The notes beneath the pieces were generated by a model. The model was not told the DNA's origin. It saw only the letters and a list, made by a program, of their open reading frames with translations, and made no database searches. The position numbers and the translations under genes are program-made. Positions 1 to 11,950 of a stretch of DNA of 64,000 nt are shown piece after piece. The stretch spans positions 26,363,448 to 26,427,447 of the forward strand of contig OZ026597.1 of NCBI GenBank assembly GCA_964020085.1, given 5' to 3'. Positions within the stretch are counted from its first letter, which is position 1, and each line of letters starts with the position of its first letter. Source of the stretch: Micromussa lordhowensis (taxonomy: Eukaryota; Cnidaria; Anthozoa; Scleractinia; Lobophylliidae).

Positions 1-1
1 A

Positions 2-3000
2 GAACAAGAATCGCCAAGAAGGACGCAAGGAGAGTCAACAGCAAGTCTACAAGTAGGTGACAATACAAGAAAACAAAAATCAGGCGCTGAGTCGGGCGAG
101 TTTTCGAGAAAGGAAGTGAAGACTGCTCAGTCTTCCTCTGGCAGTCACACATACGTCAACACAGATGTGCAGTCTTCAGGAATACGGCTTCCTTCATCTG
201 AGTTACTTCAGCGTGACAAGAGATCATCTGGCGATGTTCCTCCGTCGAAGAAAAAATCCGAGAAACCGCATTCACCGCCGAATCCATTTATTTTCCCAAG
301 CACATTCCAAGGCAGCGTGATGGATTCAGAAGTTAGGCGGCCATGTACAGCATTGTATGAACCAACACAACCAAGTAACAGTACGAGCAGCTCGCCGCGA
401 AATCACGCGATCACGCAAAGTGATGCTCAACCCAAACACGACAGAGGAAAACACGATGTAGTCGGCGCAATACCAGATGACGACGTGAGACCAGAGGTGG
501 CGAAATTGCCAGGAAGGAAAAGGGTAGCATCTTGGGGTACACAAGAGGAAGAAAAAGGGCCCCTTACTAACGGGGATCACATTGATGGTGTTACGAGAGA
601 GTTGGAAAACGCAGCCAGCGGGAACAACGCGGCGGAGTCCTCTAGGGTGCATCTGCACAACCAGCTCTCTGACGCTAGCAACGAGTCGTCGTCACGCAGT
701 GAAAGTCGTCGAAGTTCTGTGACGAAGAACAGGAAGAGTTGGGACGGTGTGCGATATCCTGGCGAGTCTGAAGAGGACCAGAAGGTCTCCCGTCTGGAAA
801 GGCCACGAGATAATAAGGAACGGAGCTGCAGTGATAGCAACTTGATGGTAAGAAAACGTACAGTTAATTATCGATTTTTGCCATACGGTGGACTTGTGCG
901 GGATGGGAAGGAGCAGTCTGATTCGTCATCAGTTGCACACAGACCGCACAGATAAACCAATCACGAATTTATTTTGTCTACTTGTCTTGTTAAAAGCCGG
1001 TCTATCTCAAGAACCCTTCCGTTCTCTGATAGATTAATTACGTAAATTTAAACGAAACTGGCTTGGAAATCACGGGTAAGAATAAAACTGTACTCTACTA
1101 GCTTGATTGATTTTCATTATGGAAATATTGGACTAAATTTCCGCTTTCTTTCGCGAGTTTGCGTAAAAAGCTGAAAACATGACCTGCAAGATCTGTCCAG
1201 TGCCGATCGCAAGCTGATTTATAACGTCGTTATAGCATCGGCAGCTCATAACTGAAAAACGCGTTTATATTTAAGCCGTTGAAGAGATGGTTAATAGACA
1301 CCTTAAGATACCCCGATTTTCACGCACGGGTACGGCTAGCGCCATTTTGAATTTATTAAATGACCACGTGATCGTGTCCTTCCCGTAAAAGCTACACGTT
1401 TTCACGGGGTAATCGGTGGTCTACCCTTATGTTAGCGCCGGGTGAAAATGGAGAAACGGGTAAGTATTTATGGTCTTTATCTTTGCTTATTAGACCAGAA
1501 TGGTATCCAGATTCTTACAAAACACTTGTTTTTCTGATTTGAAGCGTTTCGGGATTACGAAAAAGGTTTTTTTAAAGCACAAATGTGGAGAAATTTTGCA
1601 TGTCTTTGCGCAACATTTTGCCCAGATCGTACCCGGTGTATCTTAAGTTTGATTGGTTTCCTGTGTAACCGAGTATGGGTACGGGTGATCTGACCCGTAC
1701 CCGTACCCGTACCCGGAACCGGGGTATCTTAAAGTCTCTAATACCTGACACTTGCATTTATCTAAACTGGCGTTTGAAGAATGATTCCTATTTCTGGACT
1801 TCTAGAACCTGCCTAAAGAGCAGCAAAAAGAAATACAGGCGAAACTCAAAGCAAGTCAAGAACTCTACGAACTTCACCAACAAAGTAAAACTAAGGTAAA
1901 AAAATTGACAGGGTTCTGTTTGTTTAACTGTATCAATTATAATAGTGTGTCATATTTTGTGGAGGCGTCGTTAGAGTGACTTCAGATAGGTAGTATTTTT
2001 GTAGACAGAAGTGCTGCCAATTTTTGAAGCGCACTTATATTTTTGCCTTTTTCACAATCAGACCAATCCTTCATATCAAATCGAAGCTACCACCTCGGAA
2101 ACCAGAGATCGCGTGCAGACCTCCCCCAAGATGAATGGGGTCGGCGAGTCGGTGTTTGTCGTCGATGTTGATAAATCGTCAGGGAGCTTAGGTCTTACTC
2201 TGGAAGGCGGCTCTGATGCGGGAGGCGACGTAAAGATCAAATCAATTAAGGTAAGACGAGTGTGTTTGGTGATCGAGGCAAGTGACTTGCCTCGATCACC
2301 GACCATTTAAAATTGTTTAAACGGTCTTCGAGATGGGATGGGAACACAAGCAAAGGAAAGTAAATATAGAGAGCCACGACGCAATTTTCCCTTTCGTAAA
2401 CAAGCGATGCCATTTTCGCAACACTTAGAAAATTTCTCAACAAATTTTTCTCTACTAATATAAAGAAAAATAAAAATGTTACTAACCACCCAGTATCGAA
2501 CCTGGAACCTCTGTTTCTTAACATCCCTCTTATACCACTACACTACCAGGTTCATCCGCCAAATTTCCGCAAAATTTAATTATAAAACGTGACATTCTTA
2601 AATGTTAATGATAGAGCTGCCCCAACCTGCAAATAAAAGCTAACCGCAAGCAAACCAGTGTGAATATGAACAATTAAGTATTTGGTGAGTGCGTTTTACG
2701 CCCTCAACAAATTATAACCAGTTTCTACCGTGTCCAGACCTGAACAGAAGCAGATATGGCATCGTCCACTCTAAAAGGCTTGGTTGCTAATTCTGGCAAG
2801 CTTGGTTACCAATTATGGCATCGACCGTTAAAAATGGCATCGCTTGTTTACGAAAGGGAAATAGGCAGCCACGACACTGACAGGGTGGATAGAGTTGATG
2901 TAGGGCGTTTGTCTTGCAGCCCATCAAAGAAATGTGGAAACCAATGTTTGCCGGAAAAATAACGTCGTCGTCTTAATGTCCATGCTGACAGCCAGTACTT

Positions 3001-3802
3001 GTTAGTACGATGTTATTATTCTTGTTTAATCCACATTGGCGTGAAACATTCAGCTTATGTGGCGATGCACATTTGCACATTAACTTACCTTTGCGAATTA
3101 ACGTCGTTATTGTTGCTGTTGTTGTTTTTGTTGTATTCCTTGATTACTTGTATTCCCAATCAAGTAAGGAGGGCGTCCAAGTGATACTAGCAAGCAGAGT
3201 TCAAGGAAAGAGCTATGTACAAGTCTTTGTCGTAAAAGTGGAATTACTTTGTTTTCGATTCATCTTCCAAACTCCCTTCAATAATAAAATGGTCCACCCC
3301 TAAAAACTAATACATGGATTTTCCCTGTAGCTTACCACGGGGAAAGGAAAGACATGAAGTGGTTAGGAGGGATGTTTCCGTGTGGATTTGACTTAATTGT
3401 CTCAAGATTGTCTCCTTCGTGCAGTTTATTGTATCTGTTGTGAGGGACATCTCCAGGGAATGACAAAAAGTGACTTTCAAAGGACAAGGATTGCGTGACA
3501 TTGTCACGCTTATTTTGACTTCTTCCTTCTAGGTCAAACACTGGTCATACGCTTTTCACATTGTTTTTCGTGTGTGTACAGAAGAATTTACTTGAATAAA
3601 ATTTATAAAAGCTTTTGTTGTTTCGCAGGAAGGTAATTTCGCTGCCTGGAAGTGTGGGATGTTAAAAGCAGGTCAGATTCTACTTCAAGTGGACGACATC
3701 CCACTCCGGGGTATGACCAGCGGCATAGCGGTCCTCACTTTGAGACATGCGTACTCCAGCCCGGACTCAGCGGTACTCAAGCTGCTTGTTGGAGACGTTT
3801 AA
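2..3802 (+). CDS. PDZ-domain scaffold protein, C-terminal part (four exons, 5' end outside window)
   Basis: Proposed exons are 2-847, 1806-1895, 2062-2250 and 3629-3802; all junctions are phase 0 with GT..AG ends, and the frame closes at TAA 3800-3802 (432 residues visible). Exon 2-847 is open to the left window edge, so the start codon is missing here; it encodes a Ser/Arg/Glu-rich disordered stretch. Exon 1806-1895 encodes a 30-residue charged helix (NLPKEQQKEIQAKLKASQEL...) likely to form a coiled coil. The last two exons form one PDZ domain: the carboxylate-binding loop reads SLGLTLEGG, followed by LKAGQILLQVDDIPLRG, and the protein ends about 30 residues later at GDV. PDZ domains bind C-terminal peptides of partner proteins, usually at membranes or junctions. 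The closest resemblance I can recall is the last PDZ of whirlin/PDZD7-type proteins, but that is only an impression. Splice sites are read from sequence, not confirmed. Confidence 0.82.
1292..1743. repeat. MITE-like element with ~24-bp inverted ends, in the first visible PDZ-gene intron
   Basis: Left end 1292-1315 and right end 1720-1743 are imperfect inverted repeats sharing TTAAGATACCCCG. The right portion carries a short tandem of ACCCGT (about 1690-1712). No coding capacity is seen. It accounts for about half of the intron 848-1805. Confidence 0.6.
2268..2300. repeat. Perfect palindrome, 16-bp arms, 1-nt centre
   Basis: Arms 2268-2283 (GGTGATCGAGGCAAGT) and 2285-2300 are exact reverse complements around a single G. 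It lies 17 bp inside the intron after the donor at 2251, so the transcript could form a stable hairpin next to the 5' splice site. Confidence 0.75.
2386..2861. repeat. Element bounded by a perfect 31-bp inverted repeat, with a tRNA-like core
   Basis: Positions 2386-2416 and 2831-2861 are exact reverse complements (31 bp), enclosing 414 bp. Outside both ends there is a further shared GCCACGAC, in direct orientation. Inside, 2481-2554 looks like a tRNA-derived segment on the - strand. The rest has no coding potential. It lies in the 1.4-kb intron 2251-3628 of the PDZ gene. The remainder of that intron (2862-3628) shows nothing I can name. Confidence 0.6.
2481..2554 (-). ncRNA. tRNA-like sequence (tRNA pseudogene or SINE head)
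   Basis: On the - strand the order GTAGTGTAGTGGTATAA (A-box-like) then GGTTCGATAC (B-box-like) is spaced as in a tRNA. The acceptor arms do not pair convincingly, so this is not called as a functional tRNA. Confidence 0.4.
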
Positions 3803-4440
3803 ATGCGCAGTCATTTTAAACACCTAGTTTTCTTTCAGATTTGCAGTCAATTATTTGTAGCGTAGAGCCAAGCTCAAACGTCTCGCATTGTACATACCAA
3901 TTTTCAAATGAGCACATATATACGTTTTTACCGTATCGAAAACATACATTCAAATGCTGTTTAAAGCAGTCGGTGTGTGAATAAGTTAAATCTGTTGTGA
4001 TATGAAAATTAAGAATATCTAATATATTTTTCCAACTTCACTGGCCTTGCCTTCTTTCTCTCGTGTACATTCAAATGTAGCTTAATGTCAAGAAGTTTAC
4101 TTTCTTAATGACAAGTATTAAGACGTAAGTCGTCGTTATATCTCTCTGTGGGAGATGAGATCAGGAAGCGAAGGGCAGCTGGAGATCATCCTCAGTTCCA
4201 TTTCTTCGCTCGCTTTCTCTAACTGTTCATTAGAGACCACAGAGGGCAAGCAAAATTGTGTGAACGAATTTATTGCAAAACATAAATACAAGTGTTGAAG
4301 ACATGTTGCGTGTGTCTTTCTTTATAATATCCAAAAACAAATCTAACAGTGTGTAAACTGAACATTATTTTGTAGAAAGTATTAGACAACAATATAATTC
4401 TCTAGCTTTGGTTGAAGAGATTAGACAAAAATATCTCTCA
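3803..4440 (+). other. 3' flank and likely 3' UTR of the PDZ gene; no gene seen
   Basis: AT-rich sequence after the stop codon with no open frame of note. The nearest exact AATAAA is at about 4447, inside the tandem repeat that follows, so the true polyadenylation site is not decided here. Confidence 0.4.
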
Positions 4441-4442
4441 AT

Positions 4443-4824
4443 AAGAAATAAAATAGGGTAGCTTTGATCTCTTTAAACGTTGGTATGGTAACGAATTTTG
4501 ATCTGACTTTTTTTCCTGATAAATGGTGTAAAGGTTTAGATTAAAACTTAGATTTAACTTCAGATTTAAACTTATTTTTCGCATCATGGGGCCAACTGTA
4601 ACAGAATGCAATCTAGGGAAGGTCGTCAGAAAAACTAAGAAATAAAATAGGGTAGCTTTGATCTCTTTAAACGTTGGTATGGCAACGAATTTTGATCTGG
4701 CTTTTTTTCCTGATAAATGGTGTAAAGGTTTAGATTAAAACTTAGATTTAACTTCAGATTTAAACTTATTTTTCGCATCATGGGGCCAACTGTAACAGAA
4801 TGCCATCTATGGGAAGGTCATCAG
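4443..4824. repeat. Tandem duplication, two ~194-bp units
   Basis: Unit 1 begins at 4443 and unit 2 at 4637 (period 194). They are nearly identical through the segment ending CATGGGGCCAACTGTAACAG. A single diverged copy of the start of the unit lies inverted at about 25860-25955, which marks the outer edge of the inverted duplication carrying the MCT genes. The second copy is therefore local to the left arm. Confidence 0.8.
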
Positions 4825-5702
4825 AATTGTGACGCAGCTTAAACCCTTGACTCGAAATTACACCCGACGTAAGTGCGAGGTTGTCGAGGAAACATTTGAG
4901 TCGACTTTTTGGTTGCTGCGTCACTGAAGCGGCAAATTACTGTAAACAAACTGCATCGTGCTGAGGGAGAAAAGCTTAAATTCTAGTGTCACTAATTCCA
5001 GGGCTGATTCGTTAGGCTCATTAACGGATAGGGAATTTGGGGAGTTTCGCCGAAAAAGGTCACCGGGGGACATCACGTGTGTGAAGCGGGATCAAGCCCT
5101 TTTTTGTCTACTCGCATAGGACCACATGTTGCAGGGTCAATATTCAAGCTTGTGCACACGGAGCGGATTAAGGCATAAAATTGTGTTGTAAAGCGGGGAC
5201 ATTTTCCAAGAGCAGTGTAATCGATTCGACATTGAAATTAAGGTCATTTTGTGTCCACTTCGTTACGCGTGAATTGAAAGCGACAGAATTTCGTGCAACA
5301 TGTTAGGGGACAAAATTTTATCCCACAACAGAACTTGGCGTGTCACACGAGGAAGACTGTCACTGCAACAGGGCTCCGCGTCTTGTTCCCGCAACATGTC
5401 CCCGCAACATGTTCCCGCAACATGGCCCCGAGTGTGTGCCGACCGTAACGACTGGCGCGTCTTGAAAACGTGGCCAGATAGAGGTCCACTACAGGCTAAC
5501 GAAATTGAACGAAAGAGCATCCGTTAAAAGTTTCTGGTAAAAACTATTTAAAGTGCATCTCAAAGCATTGATACACATGTCATAAATACTAGTATTTGGT
5601 AGAACTAATATTTCGGAGGCAACAAATACCTATTTAAAATTCACATATTACCCATGAAGGAAAGGCGCCGCAACGTAATCACAGTTCATTTTTGATACAC
5701 AA

Positions 5703-8389
5703 TTACAAAACAGTTTCCCTGTCTATCACAAGCAGTTCTGTAAAAGAAGATTTTTCTGACTTGTTTTGATTTTTTTTCTCTGTTAAATCGCCCCCCTTAA
5801 GACAAATAAACATGAGTAAAATCAACAGTCCAACAGTCTCGATCCCACCGGCTAAAAAGAAAGTTGCATGATATGATTTGGTCTTGTCAGCAACCAAACC
5901 TAAAAAAAAAACGACACGAACGGTTAGGTTACAATAACTAATTAAGACCTGTGAGAAGTTTGCATACGAACCAAGAGGCCCATCAGGGTGGCGCTTATCT
6001 CCGGTTTCTGTAGCGTGAAGCGACTAGAGTATTTCTATCCCCCTCCCCCTTCCTGGATGCTCATTTTGCCTGATTTCAAGGGGGTTGGTGGTTTTTTTTT
6101 ACTACCCAAAAGTAGTCGTCCCAGCTGAAAGAAACAATTCTCAAAAGTAATGAAGCTGCTTAATTCAAACTAAAGAGAGAGGACAAGAGAAAACATAGGA
6201 GAAAAGCTTGCTGGAGATAAAATATCCATTACGAAGCTACTCAGACGCGCTAAATCAGAAGTCTGTATTATTGATTTTATAGATGTTTGGCCAAATCTAA
6301 CCTTGTTACATCTTGGAACTAAGGTATTCCACCCTTGAGGCTTACCTCCAACTGGTGGGCCACACAAGAAAGCCGTGCAAATAAACAACTGTTGAAAACC
6401 AAATCCTTGGGCTTTTTGTTTTTGTGTTAGGATTTGCAAGATTGAAAGAATACTTGCAATCGCCATCAGGCCATCTGTAAGTCCATAAACTATGCAATAA
6501 CAAATAAGCCACATCCAGTTGGTTGCTAAGGGCAACATCATGGTTGCCACTGCATCAACTGTTGCAGATAGGAGGAGCACTCTCAGAGGACCCATGACGT
6601 CACAAAGCTTTGAACCCAATATCCTGGCCACGAGAGTTGTCAGTCCTATTGACGAATAAAGCCAGGTTACCCAGTCAGCGGCGATACCACTATCCTCACA
6701 GTACCGGGCCTAGAAAATGGGATAGGATATATTTGAATTGTTTGTTTAATGCGACACAGTGAAACAACAGATAGGCTGATTGGTGGCTTCCACTTTGAAA
6801 TGTTACTAATTATGCTTTTACTTTGTATTATTTTGCAAAAATGTGTGATCGCCCGATAGAGGGAGGGCAGAACCCTAGATGCCGGAGGCTTTTCCCGCGC
6901 GGTTTCAGGTCTAGCTCTCGGCAAAGCCCAGAATTCTTCCGTCGAAGGCTGACTACGCTCGGTCTTCAGCCGATTCCAGAGCGAAATAGAAAAACGACAC
7001 CGATTTCTAGGATAAGTAAGTGAGTAAGCAAGTAAGTATACTTGTAATTGCTCCATATACATATGAGTGTTCTAAATACGCTATGACTATGAATTTTCAA
7101 AGTAACTGAAAAATTAAATATTAGCGCAGTTTTTTATTAAAATGATGGTGTCTCAGACAAACGTTTACTTTCTACTACTTACTTTGTAAAATCCAACAAA
7201 TTAATTAATCACTTACGAAATGGATGGGAGGTATGGAGTGACCAATGTATACAAAAATGCTTGTGATATTAAGGACGACAAAAGTAATATTTTTCCACAT
7301 TGTCAAATCCAGAATTCGTCTGGACTCTTCACTTTCTTGAACAAGTTTTTCGGCTTCGTAGCTCGCCACATTAGGATCCAATGTCCAGTCGATGAAGAAA
7401 ATGATGAAAACGATACAAGTCATGCCTCTAAAGGCGCCCCTCCAGCCAGATGCATCAATGAGAGCCTGGCACACTGGGCTCATTACAAGTAATCCAGCTC
7501 CCACACTCATAGTTACTAACCCTGTGGCTAACGAACGTCGCTTCACAAAATACCGAGGCACGATCTCATAAACGGCAATGTAAACTAGGCTTGAGCCACA
7601 CCCAAATATTCCTCCGTACGTCAAAAGCATAAGATAAAGACTGGGAACTAAAGAAGTCAATAGGAGACCGATAGTGCTCAACATCGCTCCACTAATAACC
7701 ACCGCACGTGCGCCAAATCGGTCGGTGAGTCGTCCAGCTACGGGACCAAAAAGACCAGCGGATGCCAGTGCCAGAGATCCAACCCATGCTGAAAGAGAAA
7801 ATGAGTGTTTTTACAACCCTGTCCCTAGATTACACTTATTAGATTACGCTTAATAAGATCACCATGGCTCTACCGACTCAGCTACGAGCCCAAATGGGAA
7901 CAGGTCTTGGGTATTTTTGTAGCGTATTTCTCTTCCTTTGAAGTACATTTCTGGCAATCATTCCTGTCGACTGAAAGACATATGCCTGAGCCAATATGGT
8001 GTTGATCCAGGTACTGAAGAGTCACCCTCTAGCTTTCGTCAAATGATTTGTGTTTGCCCACTGCTCACCCTAGTTCCCCTGGTTAACTTTCCTTCCCCTA
8101 TCCTCCACTTAAATACACGAGGCTTAAACTTCATGTAAGAAGGGACATGCAGCCTTTATTTACCTGTTTTGGATTTTCCTGCCTTAAACTCGTCAAGAAG
8201 AGAAGGGAAAATAATACCAAAGCAATACGTGCATCCAGTCACGATGATGTTACAAGTGATTCCAGCCGCACACACGACCCAAGACCACCAAGTGTCTGGC
8301 TGTCGCAGTTTTCTCTTACTTGGTATTTCTGTCTCTGTTCTGTCTTCAGTCTTCTTTACATGAAGGCGTGTTGCGGTTTTTACTTTCAT
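5703..8389 (-). CDS. Monocarboxylate-transporter-like MFS protein, copy A
   Basis: Four exons on the - strand: 8389-8164, 7788-7217, 6709-6346, 5899-5703, with GT..AG junctions and a total of 1359 nt (452 residues). The start is ATG 8389-8387, the first in-frame ATG of the exon. It is a 12-helix major facilitator of the MCT (SLC16) type: TM1 carries PDTWWSWVV (residues 31-39) in place of the family [D/E]G[G/S][W/F][G/A]W, then GRLTDRFGAR (94-103) in the loop after TM2, and YFVKRRSLATG (about 155-165) matching the MCT signature near TM5. The central loop is five residues shorter than in copy B, and the tail one residue longer. SLC16 proteins carry lactate, pyruvate, aromatic amino acids or other acids across the plasma membrane; the substrate cannot be read from sequence. 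No stop, frameshift or lost splice site is seen, so the gene looks functional. Confidence 0.88.
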
Positions 8390-8517
8390 TTTTACGGTAT
8401 CGTTAAAGTGGCCGGGGAGCTGTTTAACAAGAAAACAAAAACAAGCAATTGGTCTAGTGCGTGTTTCTAGCAGCTAAGGTACTTTAGTTTTTCTTAGGTC
8501 ATATAAGGTCAAATTAG

Positions 8518-8832
8518 CCCGGTCCTCACTTGCGATGCAAGCATAGGCACAAAACATAAGAATAAGAAGCTTATGTGCTAGTGAGGACGGCCGCGGCTTA
8601 ATCATAAACGTGAGCGTTCTTCTAATGTTTATGCTTATGTTCAAGTATAAAATGCTCGCTGATTGGCTGATAGTCTTACGCTTGTGCTTATGCCAACATG
8701 TCCTCACTGGACACAACAGCGACATAAGCATAAGAAGAACGCGAGGTTTTGATATTCTTATGCTTATGTCGCGGCCGTCTTCACTAGCGCATAGTTTCTT
8801 TTATGCTTATGCTTTTGTAGCTAGTGAGCTCC
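8518..8832. repeat. Palindromic MITE ~130 bp upstream of MCT copy A start
   Basis: The ends are imperfect inverted repeats built on CTCACT...GCATA...CTTATG...GACGGCCGCG. The interior is rich in CATAAGCATAAG and its complement and includes CTCGCTGATTGGCTGA. A related element lies at 20115-20376, at a similar distance upstream of copy B. It is non-coding. Confidence 0.65.
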
Positions 8833-10316
8833 TATGGACTCTTGGTTGATTGTCACGTGCCACACGTGCTAAACTGATTGCATATAACCGGTTCGTTTTC
8901 ACTGTCACGCAACGAAAAAATAAATAAAAAAACATCCAGTGGATAAAGTCACGAAATTGTAATGTTATAGGAGGTAATAAAGGAGACACTACTCAATGGT
9001 TTAGGTCTCTGCGTTTTCCCAAACTTCAGATATTCGTCGAAGTGTTTTGCGTATTACAGAGCCCAGTATGGCGCCGCCGAGTTGGTGGACCTCCGTGGTC
9101 CACCAATATGAGCTAATATGGCGGCCGGAAAATAGTGTAAACATCTAGTCGACTGATTATAACTCCTAATCAAAGGCTCTCTGAGCAGCTCATGGATGAA
9201 TAGCCCAATGCCAAGTTTACTTTTGCCACTGTGGCAAAACGAGTCTTTGAGCGAAACTATTGGTATGAAAATATATGTCACCTGCACGGTCATTCGCATG
9301 AAAATCAAGTGATTTTCATGGGAAGCGTTTGGCACAAGCACTCGTTCTGCAAATAGAAACTCAGACGGTGGAAGTCAAAGTCTACATTTGTGCCAAGCGG
9401 CCCATCAGGCCAGCACTGATAAAAAATAATCTAACAAAAAAACAATTTACCATCTTCTCGTGGTCTGTTTAGAATGTCCGATTAAAAGCTTTAGATATCA
9501 AGAGGGTCGTACAGAGAAGTCTCTGGCACGGTTCACGAACCTAAAATACAGAGGATCACGGTTCACGGATAAAAAAATTTCGATTTCCCGAATTACGAAA
9601 ATAAGAAAGTAAGGACCTGCTCTTACATTAAAAACAGTGTTTGTAGGAAGCAAAATCGCGAATGGCTAAATCAAGGCTCCGTATTGCATATTGCATGGCT
9701 AAGGCACTCTCGATAGACCACTGTAACTATTCGGAGAACTTGTGTCTCAAAATCACGTAGAGTTGTGTGGTAAAATCACGAATATCGGTTAATATTTCAG
9801 GTTCTTCACGGATCACGCAAAACCTTCAGGTCACGAATCAAAACGCGGTTACTTACATTTTCTGCGAAACGTGACTCTCTCTTGCCCTTCAGCAAATATA
9901 CGAAAAAAAGAGTATCTGATTACATTCTTTGCATAGCGTGAGTTTAGCGTGACTTGTAATCGGAGAATTTTGTTTACGTCTAATGAAAAAACACCTTGAC
10001 CTTATGAATTTACCCATGGGTTTTTGACGAGCGCTATGCTTCTTGTCTTTCCATGTCCATTTGTTACAGCTACTGCTGCTTAGCTTGACAAATTTCAATT
10101 TTACAACTCCACGAGTTGAACCAAAAACCATCTTCGTGCCGCGTTAGCCGCCATATGTACGAACTCCATGTTGTCAGACAAAAAATTCGTCTTTCTAGTA
10201 CCCCGCTAAAACCTGCTGAACCTACACCACGAAGTGCCTAGGAAAAGAACCATACTAAGCAGGGGAGGGTTGGGAGAAACGCTTTAATCCGGTTTAATGA
10301 ATAAATTAATCAGAAT
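8833..10316. other. Gene-free stretch between MCT copy A and the inner repeats
   Basis: No gene is recognised. It holds a 10-bp-arm hairpin at about 9077-9101 (TTGGTGGACC / GGTCCACCAA) and, from 9500 to 9850, several degenerate copies of a CACGGTTCACG / AATCACG motif. Short open frames here show no known domain. Confidence 0.4.
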
Positions 10317-10354
10317 CGAGTGAGTGAGTGAGTGAGTGAGTGAGTGAGTGAGTG
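10317..10354. repeat. (GAGT)n microsatellite
   Basis: About nine uninterrupted GAGT units, ending GATCGAG. Confidence 0.9.
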
Positions 10355-10381
10355 ATCGAGTGCCATCCGACTGCCTCCTAA

Positions 10382-10411
10382 GCTCATGGATGTTACGTAA
10401 CATCCATGAGC
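10382..10411. repeat. Perfect 30-bp palindrome
   Basis: GCTCATGGATGTTAC is followed immediately by its exact reverse complement with no spacer. Confidence 0.85.
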
Positions 10412-10664
10412 AAAAATGGGTAAAAATCACGAGAGAAGTGTGTATTTTTCGACAATTGTGTCACGCATCGCCATAACTCCGAAATTCAAAATGCACTGGT
10501 TTCCAAACCAAGCACGCTGTTAAACTGGAAAGTTTTAAACAGGTATAAATTTAGATTCTCTTATGCCTGATAAAAGAAGATAAAAACTGTCGTGGCTCTT
10601 TAGGTTTGGATTTTGGAATTGATGACGTCACGTGAAAACGACTCGTCAATCGTGTGCCAGACGC

Positions 10665-11820
10665 GATAATTTAATACTGCCAGTTTCCTTTTCGTCAATT
10701 TATTCGCCTTTTCCCTTTCTTTTATCCAACACGCAGTCTCCTCCGCAGCCGTTATTAGGGTGACGACCCTAATAACGGCTGCGGAGGAGACTATCCAACA
10801 CGGCGCTTTCAAACTAATAACCTGGTAACTAAGGGCTTTTTAGAATCCCTATCTACTTGACAGCAGGTAAATATTGAACGCACACAAAAGTATAAATAGC
10901 CTATTCAAAGCATAGTGAGCCCGCATCGTTAATTATTACGTAACTGTAAAAACGTGAGGGCTTAGGGAAGTTCTACGGCTCCCTTTGCGTAGGATAGCTC
11001 AAAGATACTTTCCTGTGGCTTAGACCTACTGTACACAGATTCTCGCGATACAATCAGTGCTATTCGCCCGTCAAGCCGTGCGCACGCGATGGAAAATAAA
11101 ATTAGGGGCGCAGCCTCCCTGTTATTGTGATAGCTCTTGGACCATTTCAAAACAACATTTGCCCTAATTTCTCTAAAGAATCAGTATGGGTTTATAGACA
11201 AAGCTGACGCTAAAAAAATATAGCTAATTTTCCCTTTGTGTGCGTCTGTCTATCCTTTTGTTTAGGTTTGCCTTGTTAGAGGCACTGTGGTAGTTATCTC
11301 TGGTTCAGTCAGGATGGCGTTCTTGACTTAAGGGAGCACATTAGTGGATTCAAAAGTAGCGTTAACTGGTCCTTATATTTAAAACCAACTAATAGTCTAC
11401 TCACCGTGCGATGCTGTCAGGCCTTGTCTCAGAGATGGACCCTACCAAGAACAACAAGAAGGGAACATAAGATCCCGTCAAGACCTGCACAGCCTGCTCG
11501 TTACCGGTTTCATTTTTAAACAAAGAAAAAACAATGACGCCTTCAAAACAGGAATGCTGGTTATATAGTACTGTAATTAAACACCCCAAATTGAAAAGTT
11601 AAATCAAGAGGCGTATCACGCATACCTTCAACCTCTCTCGAACCATCTCCCAGTTTTCATCACGCTATAAATAAATAAGGAATCACAGCACACCATTAAA
11701 ATACAGGACAGAAAAATCTTCCAGTACAACCGCTGGCGCTAGGTACTGCTTGGATTTTCAGGACTAAGAACAGCTGAAAGAGAAATAATTCATTCTTGAC
11801 AGCAACCCTGATATTTGCAT
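10665..11820. repeat. Inner inverted repeat, left arm
   Basis: The reverse complement aligns over about 1.15 kb with 14225-15405 (for example TCAATTTGGGGTGTTTAATT and GATGCTGTCAGGCCTTGTCT shared across arms) with scattered substitutions. No gene is recognised in it. It contains the 58-bp hairpin insertion at 10735-10792 that the other arm lacks. Confidence 0.8.
10724..10802. mobile_element. 58-bp perfect hairpin flanked by 10-bp direct repeats
   Basis: Arms 10735-10761 and 10766-10792 are exact 27-bp reverse complements around GACG. ATCCAACACG occurs immediately outside on both sides (10724-10733 and 10793-10802; one C separates the left copy from the hairpin). The matching place in the partner arm (about 15340) has a single copy of the flank and no hairpin, so this is an insertion with target duplication. 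Confidence 0.75.
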
Positions 11821-11950
11821 GATTTGTTATTTAAAATCTTCGAAATGAAAAATATATCAGCTTGTCCACTTTACTTGAAATGAATGGTTTATGTCAGGTG
11901 ATGGGCTCCTGTTTATGTATATTCAAAATACATTTTGGTTGCACGCACCA

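Larger units (their letters stand above)
4420..8490. repeat. Left arm of the MCT inverted duplication
   Basis: Read as reverse complement, this arm aligns with 20400-25955: the same four MCT exons, introns, 3' flank and outer edge. Exons, intron 1 and intron 3 are very similar, while the 3' flank (4820-5690 against 24740-25600) is clearly more diverged and carries indels. Boundaries are approximate. Confidence 0.85.
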
